A stretch of DNA of 64,000 bases, taken from assembly GCA_037013685.1 (NCBI GenBank), contig CM072894.1, positions 10,294,841-10,358,840 of the forward strand, read 5' to 3'. The stretch comes from Acridotheres tristis (Eukaryota > Chordata > Aves > Passeriformes > Sturnidae). Positions 1 through 12,249 of this stretch are shown one piece after another (the stretch's first letter is position 1; each line of letters opens with the position of its first letter). The notes under the pieces are model-generated. The model had not been told where the DNA came from and made no database searches. It was given only the letters and a program-made list of their open reading frames with translations. The position numbers and the translations under genes were made by a program.

Positions 1-3000
1 TTCAATTTATTAAAAAAAAAAGTACTCTGAGCTTTTCATATCAGAGAAATTAGAAAAATAATATAGTCAAATAAGAGAGCAAAGACACAAGACTGCAAAA
101 GTGAAACTGTAGGTAAAATTAAGGTCCATCTAGGTTGTCACTTCATTTCCCATAGGAAGTGCTAGTGGATACCAAGCCAAATTAGTACTATTTCTGCTTA
201 AAGAGTATGAGAATCCTTCAGAGTAAACTAAGGGAGGATTCAATTTGTATCACTGCCTGGCCACTGAGACACCATCAATTCTAACTCATGCCAGCAAAAT
301 GCCATATCAGTCTCGAATTTGTTGCAATATTTTCTTTTGCCATACTAATCACAGTCTTAGGGAATCAAGAAATTAGACAAATAGAAAGAACCATTTCTCC
401 ATTGCAATGCTCCAACCAGACCACACCATGCACATCTGATATTTGGACAGAAAAGCCCAGGTGCTTCCCCAGTTGTCATCCGTTCTGCTACCTTCCAAAA
501 GCATCCCACCAGCACAGACTGTCTCCTCCCACCTCTCTCAGAGGATACACACAGGAGCAGAGCCAAGGGCAGGGAGCAGGATCATGAGTTTGGAAAATCT
601 CTGCTTCTGGCCTCAGCCTCATCAGCTCTCAGAGATAAAGGCAGCTGTAACCTCAGTGAGACAGTGATGCTGCCTGTTCTGGGCTGATGGATTCACTTCT
701 GCAGCCATGCCAGCAAGCACTCAGAACCTTTTTTCCTTGCTGCCTGTGTCTGCTCTGTGGTGCACAAGAGACACTATTAAACAGCCACATATACTACCAT
801 TTTAACATGTTTAAATCAATTCCACCTCCATTCAGATAAGTGTTGAAACCCCCGTGTGGCTGGCAATTCCTAGAAGAGGACAGATCTTTTCCAAAAGCTA
901 GGCTGAACTTAAAGTAGATACAAAATAATACTATAGATTTTCTTTCTCTCTCTCCCTCATCACAGCCCTAAGATTAGCATAAAAATGTGCTATCCTAACT
1001 AAGCAGTCTGTTAACTGATAAGCTATCAAAAAATCATCTGTTATTTTTATAGCTCAAAGGCAGATGCCATTCCAAGAACCAGAGTCGATTGAGTAGGATT
1101 TTTAGTGCTTCGTAGATTTATCATTGTAAACTTGAGGTATTTTAAAACAGAAGGATTCAAGTCTTGAAATATTACCTCCAAAGCAATCAAGCATTGGGAT
1201 TTTTGCTGGTCTTAAGTTTTATCTGGGATGAAATAATTTAATCTCACATCATAAAGAATTTAAGTAGTTTCTTAATGCGTGCACTAAAAAAATCTTTTCT
1301 GCATTACAGTCCAAACCGATGTAATTACTCAAAAGCATGGATGTCAAAGCTTCCCAGCTCCTCCTGCAGGGCCCCCTTCTGCACATTCTGTTCATATCCC
1401 CCTTCTCTGGAGCATATTTGGTGAGGACCTCAGACAGTCAGTTGCAGTCAGGCTTAGTGTATCAGGTTTAAGGGTTTAATTGGCTTGGCACTGATGTGCT
1501 GCCCTGCCAATATCTGTCCGATGATCCTGCTGTGTGTTGTAGAGAGCTTTTATTGCAAAGCTGAAGCACACAGGCCACTGCAGGAAAGGCAAGGCACAAC
1601 CAACATGGGCGGTGTACAAAGTGAAGCAAGTATGCTGAGATTTTCAATAGAAGCGAGAATGGAACGAGGCCAACATGCAGCTCATAGGAAGAGAGAGGAA
1701 AATGTGGAACAACGCTAACCTCGCCTTACGTGTGATGTGGCCACTCTATCAGGAAAGTATGTATCACTGTGGAGAAGCAATCAGCAATACCAGAGGATTG
1801 GAAAGCTCCAGTGAAGGAGCTTCTCCTTTCATAATGAGAGACAGGTGCCAATGGGAATCAAAAGCCTGCAACCAGTTACTGAGATTAATATTAAACTTTT
1901 GTGAGTTCTACAAGCTTTCACATCAAGGCATGGGCAGACTGGCTTTCCAGGGCAGCTCTTCCACATTTTATACCAGTCAAAACAATTAGACATACCTCCA
2001 AGCTGATGTCCTCAGAGAAAGAGGCATCACATTACCCCCAAAAGAGAAATAACAGGAGTGTCAAAACATGCATATCACCCATTTTCAGAGGAACTTGCCT
2101 CTGAAATATTTCAGTGCTTACACCAGCACGATCTTGCATAGTTGGCTGGGATTAACTTCCTTTTTCACCATTTTTACTCAATTTAGGGCTCTCTGCACAA
2201 GAAAATAAATCACTGCAGTCTGAAAACAGACAAATTTTTTTTGAGCAAGAAATGCTCAACCAGCCGAATGAGACAGCAAAGAGCCACTAAGATACAGCCT
2301 GACAGACCAAGAATACTTTGTTTGTGTGTGTTGGTTCCATGCAAATGACATTTCGTGATTGCTCTTATCACCAGTTAATCCCAGCGCAGGGTCTCTGGCT
2401 CTGATGCTCTGCATAGTGACACAAATGCATGCATCTAGAATACACTGCTGGGATATTTCTTCAAGTTTCCTGAAGAATTCCTGGTTCCTCATGCTCCTGA
2501 TTCCTCCTGCAGGTAATTGAGCTCCTTATTACACAGCAAATATGCACCCTTCCAAAAGCACATTCTACTTTGCTCCATCACTCCCTTCAGGGACAGAAGG
2601 CCCAGCAGAAAGATTTAACGAATACTAATTTATCTCCCTAAGTCTATGGGGCATCCAAACTGCAGTACTTTCCCTCAGCTCACCCCTGCACGTGTTATCC
2701 CAGGAGGATCCTGCCTTTGGCAGACAGCAGGGAAGCACAGTAGGTGGCTTTTCCAACTGACTGCTGCACAAAGTGCTGGGGTTTCAGGTGTCCTGCTCCC
2801 TCTCCCCCACACAGTGGAGGTTCTTGTGTACTTGAGGAATATCCATAGCTTTGGAAAAAGGAGTAAACACCCTGCTAGTCGTTTTCATGCAGGAAAAGAT
2901 GCATTTCATCATGCAGAATTCCTGACTGCCTTTTGCTGCAGGCATAAGCTCATCCTGTCCTTGCTCCAGCCCATCCAGACGTTGTGCTGGTGTGGTCATT

Positions 3001-4200
3001 ACAGAGTTCAGGCCCAGTTTGTGTGCCCAGAAGTGGGACAGGCAGCCCAGGCCACAGGGTTCCCCAGTTCCAGGCAAGCAGGGACAGGATGTAGAACACT
3101 CTAACACCCCAGCTGGCATCAGGGTGGCCTGGAAAGTTAACCCAAAGGGAAAGGAGGCTCACACTAACCATACCAAGCTACCCTTTGGTAAACAGTAAAA
3201 GAGTCTCACTACTATTTAGGTTTTACAGACTTCATACTACGCAAAATTTTTAAAAAATAAAAAAACCAAACCACCTTCCTCCTCCAAGCAAATAAAAATA
3301 TCCACCAGCTTGTCCAAACAGCAAGGACAAAGCTCTCCATGTAGTGGCAACTGTCTCCTGAATGTATGATCCTCTGCTAACCCTCTGCCACTGCTGGGAA
3401 TGACTCCAAGGTTTCAGTCTCTTTCAGGAGTGTGCTATATGAATTAGTTTGGGAAATGGCACCATGTACTTTGATATGTGCTACCAAAGCTCTGAGTGAG
3501 CTATGGTGGCATCTTGGGGATTCATATGCCTCAAATAAATGAATTTTTAAAACCAAGCACAGCAAAACACTGGAGCAAATTAAAAGCTGCAGTGTAAAAG
3601 CTGAAAAAGCCATAATGGTCCAGGGATAGCTAATTTTGTGCATGAATTTGCCCCATCATTTTTAGCAGCCACTTCCTTAGAAGACCTCCCTAACAGATTT
3701 TGCCAGCTATCTCCCAACAACATGGGCAGAGATATTTTTCTTGCCCAAAATAGTTAAGTCATCAAACAGCTCTGTACTTACAAGGCCAACCTTTCCTAAC
3801 CTTTCTGGCTAGACCAACTCCTGTTACATTAACCTCTGACCTCAAGTCTCCTTAATAGCAATATTCCTGGGCACTGTGATTTCCCTCCCACTGTGTTGGC
3901 TCAGGGATATATTTACTATCTTGGCTTCAGAATTTATTTTTCAACAGAAGTGGCAGGGACCACCCTATTCCACCCCCTCCTCATGCAGTATAAGTGAAGT
4001 AATTCTCAAGATATTATTTTACCCGAACAAATGTGCTTCAGAGTCTCTTTAGCTTTGTATGAAGCCCTGACTTCCTATCAAAATCAAACAGGGACAGGTC
4101 AGATTTGAGATGGATATAAACAAGAAATGGGAGCCCATAATTGGTGATGGAAATCAGATAAGCCCCTTTTAAATAAAACCATTGATAGAGCAATGGGAAC
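1..4200. other. AT-rich non-coding stretch, no gene recognised
   Basis: No recognisable protein, RNA gene or repeat was seen. Open frames here (the longest is 2646-3104 plus, 152 codons, with an overlapping minus frame 2784-3119) have no recognisable motif, lack matching splice signals and overlap open frames on the other strand, so they look like chance. An A-rich tract with AACC/ACCAAACC units lies at about 3247-3275. Confidence 0.6.
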
Positions 4201-5439
4201 TCAAATTACCTTTGATTAAGTCTCTTAAGAAAATAAAGTGAGGGGGAGGGAAAGGAGGGGTCTGACTTAGTAAAATTGCCCTCGTGGAGAAAATCACTGG
4301 GACAGGAGTGGGAAGGAGATGGGTATAGCTTGTCAAACTTCCCAGGCTGGATGCAGTGGGAATGGAGCCAAGGAAAAATTCCTCACCCACCATAAGCCTT
4401 GTCAGTGCTTGTGATAGGGGCTCCCACTGAATATGCCATGATAGGCATTTCATCTCCAATGCCCTTGTCAGTTCAGGCTCTGTATCCAGAGACTGTGCAG
4501 AGGTTAGGCACAGAAACTCAGCTGAAATCAGACAGGAACACACAATATCAGCTTTCTGCAGGCTTTTTAAACTAGGGGGTTTATCTCATTTCTTCCACAT
4601 TTAAGTAAACCAAATTGTTTCAAAACTGGACCATGAGGACTGAGGAACTTGCTCGATGGCCTCAGGGTAAGCCACCTATGGATTTGGTTGTAAGACTGCC
4701 AGGTGCACCTCTAAACAGGAGAAAAAAAACCATTTTGTCTGGAGATATGGCTGACCTCTTCAATTAATCTGATTTTCTCACCATTTAATTATAGTTAACT
4801 GTAGTGCTAAGGGACTTGTAGATACTTTGTCCAATTGGGAATGAAATTTTTGGATGTGTATCAGGCAGGATAAAAAGAATGACTTCCACAGTGAAACTGA
4901 AATAAGGGAAAAGAAGACACTTCCTTTGTATGATATATTATTTTTCAGTAGCCCTTTTCCCATTTCTGTGACTTGTTCCCTCTTCCTGCCTCTTCCCACC
5001 TTGAGAGGGCTTTATATATACTTAAAAAAGCTTCTCCTGGTTCAAAAGCTAACCTCAAGCTCAAAATACAAATGTATTCCAGAGGAGGACAAGGGTGGAC
5101 AAGGCAGGTTTACTAGTGTGTCCCAAGAAGTGAGCTGGTGCTAAGCCCTGGTCACACCCTGAGAGCTGCAGCCTGCTCAGCACCTCACCCAGGAGAGCCA
5201 CCACTGCCTGCATCACAGCAGCAAAAGGGGATGGGCTCACTCCTTACAAATGCATTCCCAGAAGTTGTTTCAGAGCTCTGCTAATGCTGAGCCTGTGGAA
5301 GCCTGCAGCAGCCGTGAGACAGCCGCCACACATTTCTCCACTCCCCACCGGGCTGGGAAGGGTTTTGAAAAAGAGTTGGTTTTACCTGCTGCCACTCAGA
5401 CACACCTGACGCACAACACTGAGCTGTGTATGTGAGGCC
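4201..5439. other. Non-coding stretch with a short G-rich purine tract
   Basis: Nothing gene-like is recognised. At 4240-4260 a plus-strand purine tract carries three G runs of three or more and one G pair, just short of a classical four-run quadruplex motif. The rest is unremarkable AT-rich sequence. Confidence 0.55.
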
Positions 5440-5985
5440 ACGTGTTTTTACCTGAGGGCTCTGTGGCGCTGTGTGCTGCTCCTCCTCACACGGTGAAGGG
5501 AGAGCAGCGTGCCCAGGACACCCAGGTCCTGCCCAAGGGTGGGTGGGCACACAGGGGAACAGCTCTCCTGGGAGAAGGGAAGGGCTGAGCATGAGCACAG
5601 GGCAGGAGCAGTCGCCGCTCTGGGCAGCGCTCGGAGCTGTGCAGGAAGAGAACCGGCAGAAAAATGCTGGGCTTGGGTTTATTTTCATTTAGGGACACCA
5701 AGCAGCATTGACTTTTTCTTGAGCTAAGCACCTTATAGTCATGTGCAGACAGCCAGGCTGTTCTTGGAGATTCCTGGGGCACCTGGCCACCCAGGGAAAA
5801 GCCAGAGCAAAGGGCTGCCCACGGCTGCCCCCGAACCCAGGCAGCCTCAGCCAGGCATCGCAGGGCACCCGGGTGGCAACACCGCACACAGGCACAATTA
5901 AGGGGACACACGCTGCGTTAGATGTCAAAAGCTGGTTTCACACAGTACGCCTGGCTCTGAACACGATCCAAAACCGTGTCCTCGA
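5440..5985. promoter_or_regulatory. CpG-enriched, GC-richer patch
   Basis: CpG dinucleotides recur through this block (for example around 5465, 5490, 5505, 5610-5640, 5655, 5820-5890 and 5910-5985), whereas flanking kilobases are nearly CpG-free. Overlapping open frames occur on both strands (5486-5911 minus, 5741-6067 plus), which is expected of GC-rich sequence and is not evidence of coding. It could be a weak CpG-island promoter or simply a GC-rich bird segment. A splice-bounded candidate exon starts 67 bp downstream at 6052. No TATA box or other core promoter element is evident. Confidence 0.3.
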
Positions 5986-6051
5986 TGCAACTGTGCTGAA
6001 GTCAAGGTCAACCCCCAGCCTGTCACCAAGGCACCTCACCCCTAACCACAG

Positions 6052-6112
6052 GCCAGTCTGCTCCTGAGTTTTGGATCAGGCAGCTCAGGACAGGTACAAT
6101 TACGGTGCTACT
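6052..6112 (+). other. Candidate exon bounded by strong splice signals
   Basis: The block is preceded by a pyrimidine-rich stretch ending in ACAG and followed directly by a GTAAGT donor. It is 61 bp and open in two of three frames; the frame starting at its first base reads ASLLLSFGSGSSGQVQLRCY. I do not recognise the peptide. It follows a CpG-enriched patch, so a second exon of a short transcript (coding or lncRNA) is conceivable. Chance co-occurrence of splice-like strings is the main alternative. Confidence 0.25.
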
Positions 6113-6900
6113 GTAAGTAATACCTTCGGCCTAATTACAGACCAAACCCTTATTTGCGGGTCAGTACTCTGTCAGGATAAATAAGCATTTTCACACAGTA
6201 TTACATTTCTCTATTTCTTTTGGCTGATAATATTGGATACTGCCCAAGTCTGTCCCTAATGACCACAATAATCGTTCTTATCTGGACTCTAATCAGTGTC
6301 ATATGCAACCTTATCACGCACACCTCTTTGTAAACATGCAATGTTTAAACAAGTGTAAGGTCATAAGGAACTCTAATATTTTAAGCAAGTTTGTGAAACA
6401 CAAACTACTTATTTTTTGAAGAATGTTTAAAGTTAAAAGTTCTGATTCTGGAAAACTGAATATTTGGGGGCTATTGGACTGAAATACAGCTGCACACAAA
6501 ACTGATCTTTATAGTGACGGATGAGTCCCTCTGTGCAGATAAAATCCAGATTTAAAATATTTCTTTTAATTGTTATTGTCTTTGTGCTCAAGGACTGATT
6601 GTGGGAAAAATGCCATTCTCTGACCATAAAAATAAAAAGAAAATACAATAAAGCAGTAATTGGTCAATGATGATTGAACTAACGACTTTACAGTGCCAGT
6701 CAAACACATATAATAATTGCTCTTTGGACTCTTATGAAGGTACACTACTATTTCATAAGACTAATCCAGCAGTATAAATTCTTCATTTTATATCAGTTTC
6801 CACCATTATCACATAAGCCTTATAACAAATTGCATATATTATTAAAGTCTCCTAATTTAGACAACAAGACATGATAAAAATGAAAGGTTATCTCCACCAA
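6113..6900. other. AT-rich, repeat-free block resembling conserved non-coding DNA
   Basis: This stretch has no recognisable repeat and no coding signal. It carries clustered GATA-type cores (CTTATC near 6277, CCTTATCAC near 6310), AATAAT/TAATAA strings and low CpG. This texture is often seen in conserved non-coding elements, but no cross-species comparison was possible, so the call is only a lead. Confidence 0.25.
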
Positions 6901-9900
6901 AAGCAGGTCAGATGCAAGTTGTCACCAAGATGGCAATTAGTTCCCTTTGTTTAAAAATCTGACTGACAAGGCTTTGGAAGCGTTGGGTGCTATGATCTGC
7001 CCCTCCTCCTGCGGCAGGAGGCAGAGAGATCACATCAAGTTTCAGGGACCTGCAGAAGTGAGGGAAGGAGGCAGGGAGAGAGTTCACTTGTGCCCCTGCC
7101 CAGCCTTCCACCAGCACAAAAGCTGAACTCCTCCCTAGCCAGCTTCCCAGTATGGGGACGTGGGTGCTCCATGGCTTAGTCACCTCAGCTGGTCTGAGAG
7201 TGGTGTGTAAATCCTCTCCTTTTGCTGAGGCACCCATGCTCTGAAGTTGGAAACCTGGAACTGCTCTCACAGCAGCCAGCACTCCAGAGAGAAAAGGCAG
7301 TCCACCTGTCAGCAAGTGGGAGCACCTAAAGATAGCCAAGGGTCTTCAGGGCTTCAAGTTTTCCTGATCCAGCTATGACAGGCTGCTGTAGCACATTACT
7401 CAGCTGTCCTTGATACTCCAAGGAGGAGCAGAGGGTAGCTTCGTAAAATAACAGGGAGCATTTCCAGGTACCACAACCTGTTGGTGTCGTAGTTGTGCCC
7501 GCTAAGATCAGGGCTTGCCTGTGCTGCCACCCACATGAGTCCCCACCCTTAAGCATGGATACGATGGAGCAGAGGAAGGAGAGCAGCAAATCTGTCGGTG
7601 TCTGTGCAGAGAGCCAGTGCACCTGAGGAAAGGCAACAGGCTGCTGAGCTCCCTTTGTTGCAGGAGGGGAAAGGAGCTCCTCTTTTCCCTCAACATCCCA
7701 TTAAAAGCTTACAGACAGGCCATGAATTTTTGGGGTTAAGTGCTCTCATAACACATATTTTACTTTTTTATTTTCTTTTTCTTAAATCTAGTCTTGGAAA
7801 CGTATCAGGAGAAGACTGCAATTTAATTTGCTACACTAGGATAAGCTTCTCTGACAATTCTCTGTCCTGGTTGCGCCTTTGCTCCTTGTCCTAGTTCTGC
7901 TCTGTGGGACGTGCCTAAGGAACTGGTGTCCCAGTCCAGCGAAATTGCACTGTGTCCTTTCCCCATGTGGTCAACTTTGAGACTTCCCAGTGTCTGTCAA
8001 GCATGCTAATAAAGTTCTCAGCGATTGTCTATTAAACACCACCACAAAGGAAGGCATTTGCTCTGCACAGCAGCATTCAGTCCTTGCTAGCTCACAGAGG
8101 CCACCTCTGCCCTCCAACTCAACAGCCCTTTTTGGCCCCTGATGGAAATGTCTGGCCAGAGCAGAGTGACACAGACTGTGATCCTGCAAAAAGCTCCGTG
8201 CAGTTCCACAGGCTAATATTAGTGTGACCCTTGGCATTTTGGAATACTGAGAAAGCAATGCCAGCTCTCTCAGCATAGACTATGCTATGTTGAGAAGCCA
8301 CAACACACATAAAGCACCAGGAGGTGGAAGGCAAGCAGGCCTTGAATGAGAGATGTACAGGAACCCAGGCAGGCCCCTTGTATGCTCTAAATTATGCTAA
8401 AAATTAACAAGAATTATCAGATAGAGATAAAACAAATGACAGACATATAATGAGCTTGTATGTCAGTAAAATCTGAGGACCAAATTGCATCATACACTTT
8501 GTACATCCACATAAAAATACATGAGGGAAGAAATTAACAGAATTCTTTGGGTCATGGGTAAAGTACTGAAACAATATTACAGTATTAGTCCATCATATGC
8601 TGTTAACCAGCACTGGCAATGCAGGACTTACAGCCCAGGTTACAATCACATCTCTAGTGGAAGGGATGAAGATACAAGCCAAGAAACCAATGAAAAACTG
8701 GCAGTATGAGGAAGCTGAAATAGGAGTTTTCACATCACAGTCACCACTGCATGCTAGGCAGGAAGGACCCCCCACTGCTGGATACTGCATGGGGCTGTGC
8801 TGCCTTGTTTGCCACAGCCTGGGAGTCAGGGAAGCTGAAGTTGTAGGGAGGGAAGATCACACGGTTCCTGAGTGCTCTGGAGGATGAGTGTCCATAACCT
8901 GCTTCTGCTTGGCACATGGCACTGCTATTTTGCACAGTCGTGCTGGCTCGGGGCAGGGGCAGGACAGCTGGCACACACACAGGCTGTATCCCACAGAGCC
9001 GTGCCAGGGAGATGGAAGCGACTCTTTGTAATTAAGCTTTTGTCCACGATATGATACCTTGAAGAACGCACAAGATCACCAAGTGAAAAATGCGTCTCAG
9101 CAGCTCTGAAAGGATAAATTTTGGCTTTCCTCTGTATCAGACTTGTCTACATACATTATCCAAGTGAGATCTGGGCACATGTAAAATCACTAGAGTCAGC
9201 CCAGACTGAAGAAGACAAAACCTTACAGACTTGAAGCACACTTGAATGACATTAGAAGTTACAGCTTTGGCTCTCAGGTCACAGCACAAAGTTCCTCACA
9301 CCTGACCTTGACCCGCAGCTTCTCTCAGAGAGAGAGGTTTGTAAACCTTCAGCCTTTGCAAGACCAAAAATAACTGCCCAGCAGGAATTTTGAAATAGCA
9401 ATTTCATCCCAAGCTGCCATCAGACAACAATGCTATTTCGACACAGTGGATGTGGGCTGGGGCAGCACCCAGGAAGGCTCTGCAGCCTTTAACCGTGCTG
9501 TGCCCAGCACACAGCCCAGCAGCTCCGGGCAGGGGGATGGTTAGAGGCTGCCCACTGGCATTTTAAATGGCGAACACTTACTGTGACTGATCAAAATTTA
9601 TATTTGCTCTGTGCAGGCAGCAGTCTCAAGCATCAAAGCTTCTGTTTCAACACTGTGCCAAAAGCCATAAAGTTTAAGGCTTGACCAAGCATTGATTCAG
9701 CACTAAAGCAGAAGCCTGGACTCAAGAGAGTACTGAATAGCTGGATTAAATAAACACTTTAAAATACCTCTAGTACTGCTAATAAAAACTGGGACTAAAG
9801 AAATGCATAGATGAACCTTTGTTTGCTGAGTAGAGCTTTTATTTTCATATTTAATAACTATATGTACAATGGGACTTTTTCCCCCTAAAATAACTATAAA

Positions 9901-10021
9901 AATAAAAACATTCCCAGTGAGATCCAGGTGCTAAATTTTAAGACAGAGGTAAAGTTAATTCTATTTGAGGGTCGTTAACAGGGTTCAAGGGTCCTGTGAA
10001 CACTTCCTGTCTCTTTTACAG
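6901..10021. other. Non-coding stretch, no gene recognised
   Basis: One good acceptor-like string lies at about 7770-7793 (long T/C-rich run ending in CTAG), but no convincing donor follows it. A GC-richer patch lies at about 9440-9545. Open frames at 6908-7339 and 7326-7622 (minus) have no recognisable motif. Nothing else is seen. Confidence 0.55.
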
Positions 10022-10074
10022 AAAAGAAAGACAAAGATCAGAGGCAGTGAAAGAGCTGAGACAAAGACCTGAAT
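10022..10074 (+). other. Candidate small exon bounded by strong splice signals
   Basis: A strong acceptor (pyrimidine tract ending in TTTTACAG) precedes a 53-bp block that is followed by GTGAGT. One frame is open throughout and reads KERQRSEAVKELRQRPE, a charged helix-like peptide; another reaches a stop only near the end. The reading phase does not join to the next plus-strand candidate at 12138. The peptide is not recognised. It could be a small coding exon, an lncRNA exon or chance. Confidence 0.25.
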
Positions 10075-11581
10075 GTGAGTTACAGGAGCATCCGTGGCAG
10101 CAAGTACAGCTTCAATGTTTCAAAGCTAGACATATTTCCCATGACAAATCCATCTGAGCTTCCTATCAGGCAGACATCAGCTATGCTCCAATGCCATACC
10201 TATGAATTTGAGTTGCTCAGGGCATGTGGGGCACATGGCCTCTGCCTGCTCTTTATCTAAGCACAGCCCAGTCACCAGTACATCTCCACAAACAGAAAGA
10301 CCAGACACATGGAAATGCCCTCAACTTCATCCATGGTTTAACTGTAACCTCTGTTTCTCTTAAACCTGCTATCCTGGAGCCATGTGATTACCTGGAAATA
10401 AAAATTAGTTAATGGATAGCATTTAAAGCTCTGGGACCAATTCTACTGGGAATAAAAGTGTAGCAGGAAAGGCAGTATGTGTTCCTGCAGAATTACACTG
10501 AGGTTTAAAAAATTTCCTTGAAATCTCACCATTGTACATGTGGGATTGTGCAGATGATAGAGGACTATGAAGACCTTTGCAAGGTCCCAGTGCTAGGATC
10601 AGGGCAATATAGAGACAGCACCCAGAGAAGCTCCTCTGAGAGGGCAGCATGGATTGGGAGGGCGAGGGCAGCTGTACACTGCACTGCTCGGGATCATCTG
10701 GCTGAGTAGCACAGTCTATTCCATCTGGAAGAAATAACTAATTATACCCCACCTCTATTTATGTCTAATTTTAACAGCAAATTTCCTAGGATATAAAACA
10801 TGATCTGTTACCAGTCAGACTCAGTGCTAGTGAATGTCAATGAGCACTGTCTTACCCTAATGCTAAATGGTTTCGAACATCTCCATTCAGTGCTTTGGAT
10901 TTAAAGAACAAATCAAATAATATCTTCTTGATGAGGCCATTTTACAAAGATAGGCAAATTTTGAAATCTTTCTGGGGAAAGATTTGCCCCCGAATATCTG
11001 ATTAAAACAAGTTATAGTCTGACTAGAGTGAAAACCAAGTTTGAGGCTGGCCCAGAGAGGGGCTCTCATAGTTCCAGCACAGAAAAGAAAGATAACAGTC
11101 AAACAGAGCTTCCAAAAAACCCTAACAAAGTTTCTTTTTAAAGTTGCTTTACCTAATAAACTAACTGACTGGATCTTTCTTCTCATAATATTTATTCATT
11201 GACAAAAACCACTTAGTGTCCCTTGCTTAGTATTCCCTAGAGATTTCCTGTATTGTCCTGCAAGTGCCAGTTTGGGATGTATATAATTTTTATTATCTGT
11301 GAGAGTGTAATGGGGCTGAGAGCTGACAGAATCAATGTAAAATATTTCCACTCTATCACAAATTTTCCCCCCTACTGTCTTCATTATGACAAACTGATTT
11401 AAATTCTTTCATACTTTCTTTTACCGTTGGATTGGACAATTTATAAGGCTTGAACAAGAGATCAGCAAAGAAATTTAATAGAAAGCATGCCAGAGGCAAA
11501 TACAAGTATGCCACTAAGATGGAGTATAGTTAAAAAGTGCTGGCTACTCCTGCCCCATTAGTAAACAACTGGGTTACTTAC
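10075..11581. other. Non-coding stretch, nothing recognised
   Basis: AT-rich sequence with short unremarkable open frames on both strands. No repeat, RNA gene or regulatory cluster was recognised. Confidence 0.55.
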
Positions 11582-11625
11582 AGCTCAAACATTCTACAAG
11601 TTGGGGAGGTGCTGCACTGAATGCC
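11582..11625 (-). other. Candidate small minus-strand exon
   Basis: Read on the minus strand, a strong acceptor (T-rich tract ending in CTTTGCAG) is followed by 44 bp and then GTAAGT. Two frames are open (GIQCSTSPTCRMFE or AFSAAPPQLVECLS). The peptide is not recognised. It is very short, so it may be a non-coding transcript exon or chance. Confidence 0.2.
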
Positions 11626-12137
11626 CTGCAAAGACAAAATTACAGTAATCAAGTCTCGTGGTCAAAAAGTCCAAGGCTGCTCCTCATAGTTCCCTGTGGG
11701 ATACAAAAGGGCTCACCACAGCCTACGCAAACATCAGCAAAAAATCCCCAACAAAACGTCAAAAAGCACCCAAACCCTTTGATGTCACATCAGCCCACAG
11801 CAAATTTCCAGAGAAAATGTGGGATCAAAAGACTCGTTAAGGTTGCCAGATCAATGAACTACCTCTGTGCTTCCCTTCTCACTAAGAGAGGGAACTGTAG
11901 CAAGGAGAGGATTGCTTCTACAATACTCCTACCCTGTGCAGGATTCCCTTGGCTGAAGAGAAATATGTTCCAACATTTCTTGCAGTTTAAATCTTCTAGA
12001 GAACCTTTATATAATGCCCACAGTTAAAATACTGATGTAGAATAGTCTAGAGTCACAAAATCTCTCTTCTGCTTCTAGGTGACCCACCTAGCTTCACACA
12101 TACTATGAACACAGGGGCTTGTGTGACTTCCTCCTAG

Positions 12138-12249
12138 GTGCTGCCTACCAGACCCTTTAATGGCACACATGGATGCCCTGAGGCCCCTTATCCTCTAAAC
12201 ATCAGGAGCCAGAGCCGGAGTCAGCTACTCCCGAGTACAGCCCGTGGCA
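12138..12249 (+). other. Candidate exon, 112 bp
   Basis: An acceptor with a good pyrimidine tract (TTCCTCCTAG) ends at 12137, and a GTGAGT donor begins at 12250. The frame starting at the first base is open throughout: it begins VLPTRPFNGTHGCPEAPYP and ends QLLPSTARG. Three CpGs fall in the last 40 bp, in a neighbourhood almost without CpG, which suits a conserved exon. A second acceptor-like string lies about 60 bp upstream. The product is not recognised. Confidence 0.3.

Noticed and set aside
2646..3119. Overlapping long open frames on both strands (152 and 111 codons)
   Set aside because: No recognisable motif, mutual overlap on opposite strands and no splice or start context; consistent with chance in stop-poor sequence.
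4240..4260. G-quadruplex candidate (also 14729-14750, 22951-23004 and 39049-39066)
   Set aside because: Each falls short of a clean four-run G3 motif with short loops.
5486..5911. 141-codon minus frame in the GC-rich patch
   Set aside because: GC-rich sequence has few stops; several other frames are open at the same place and none resembles a known protein.
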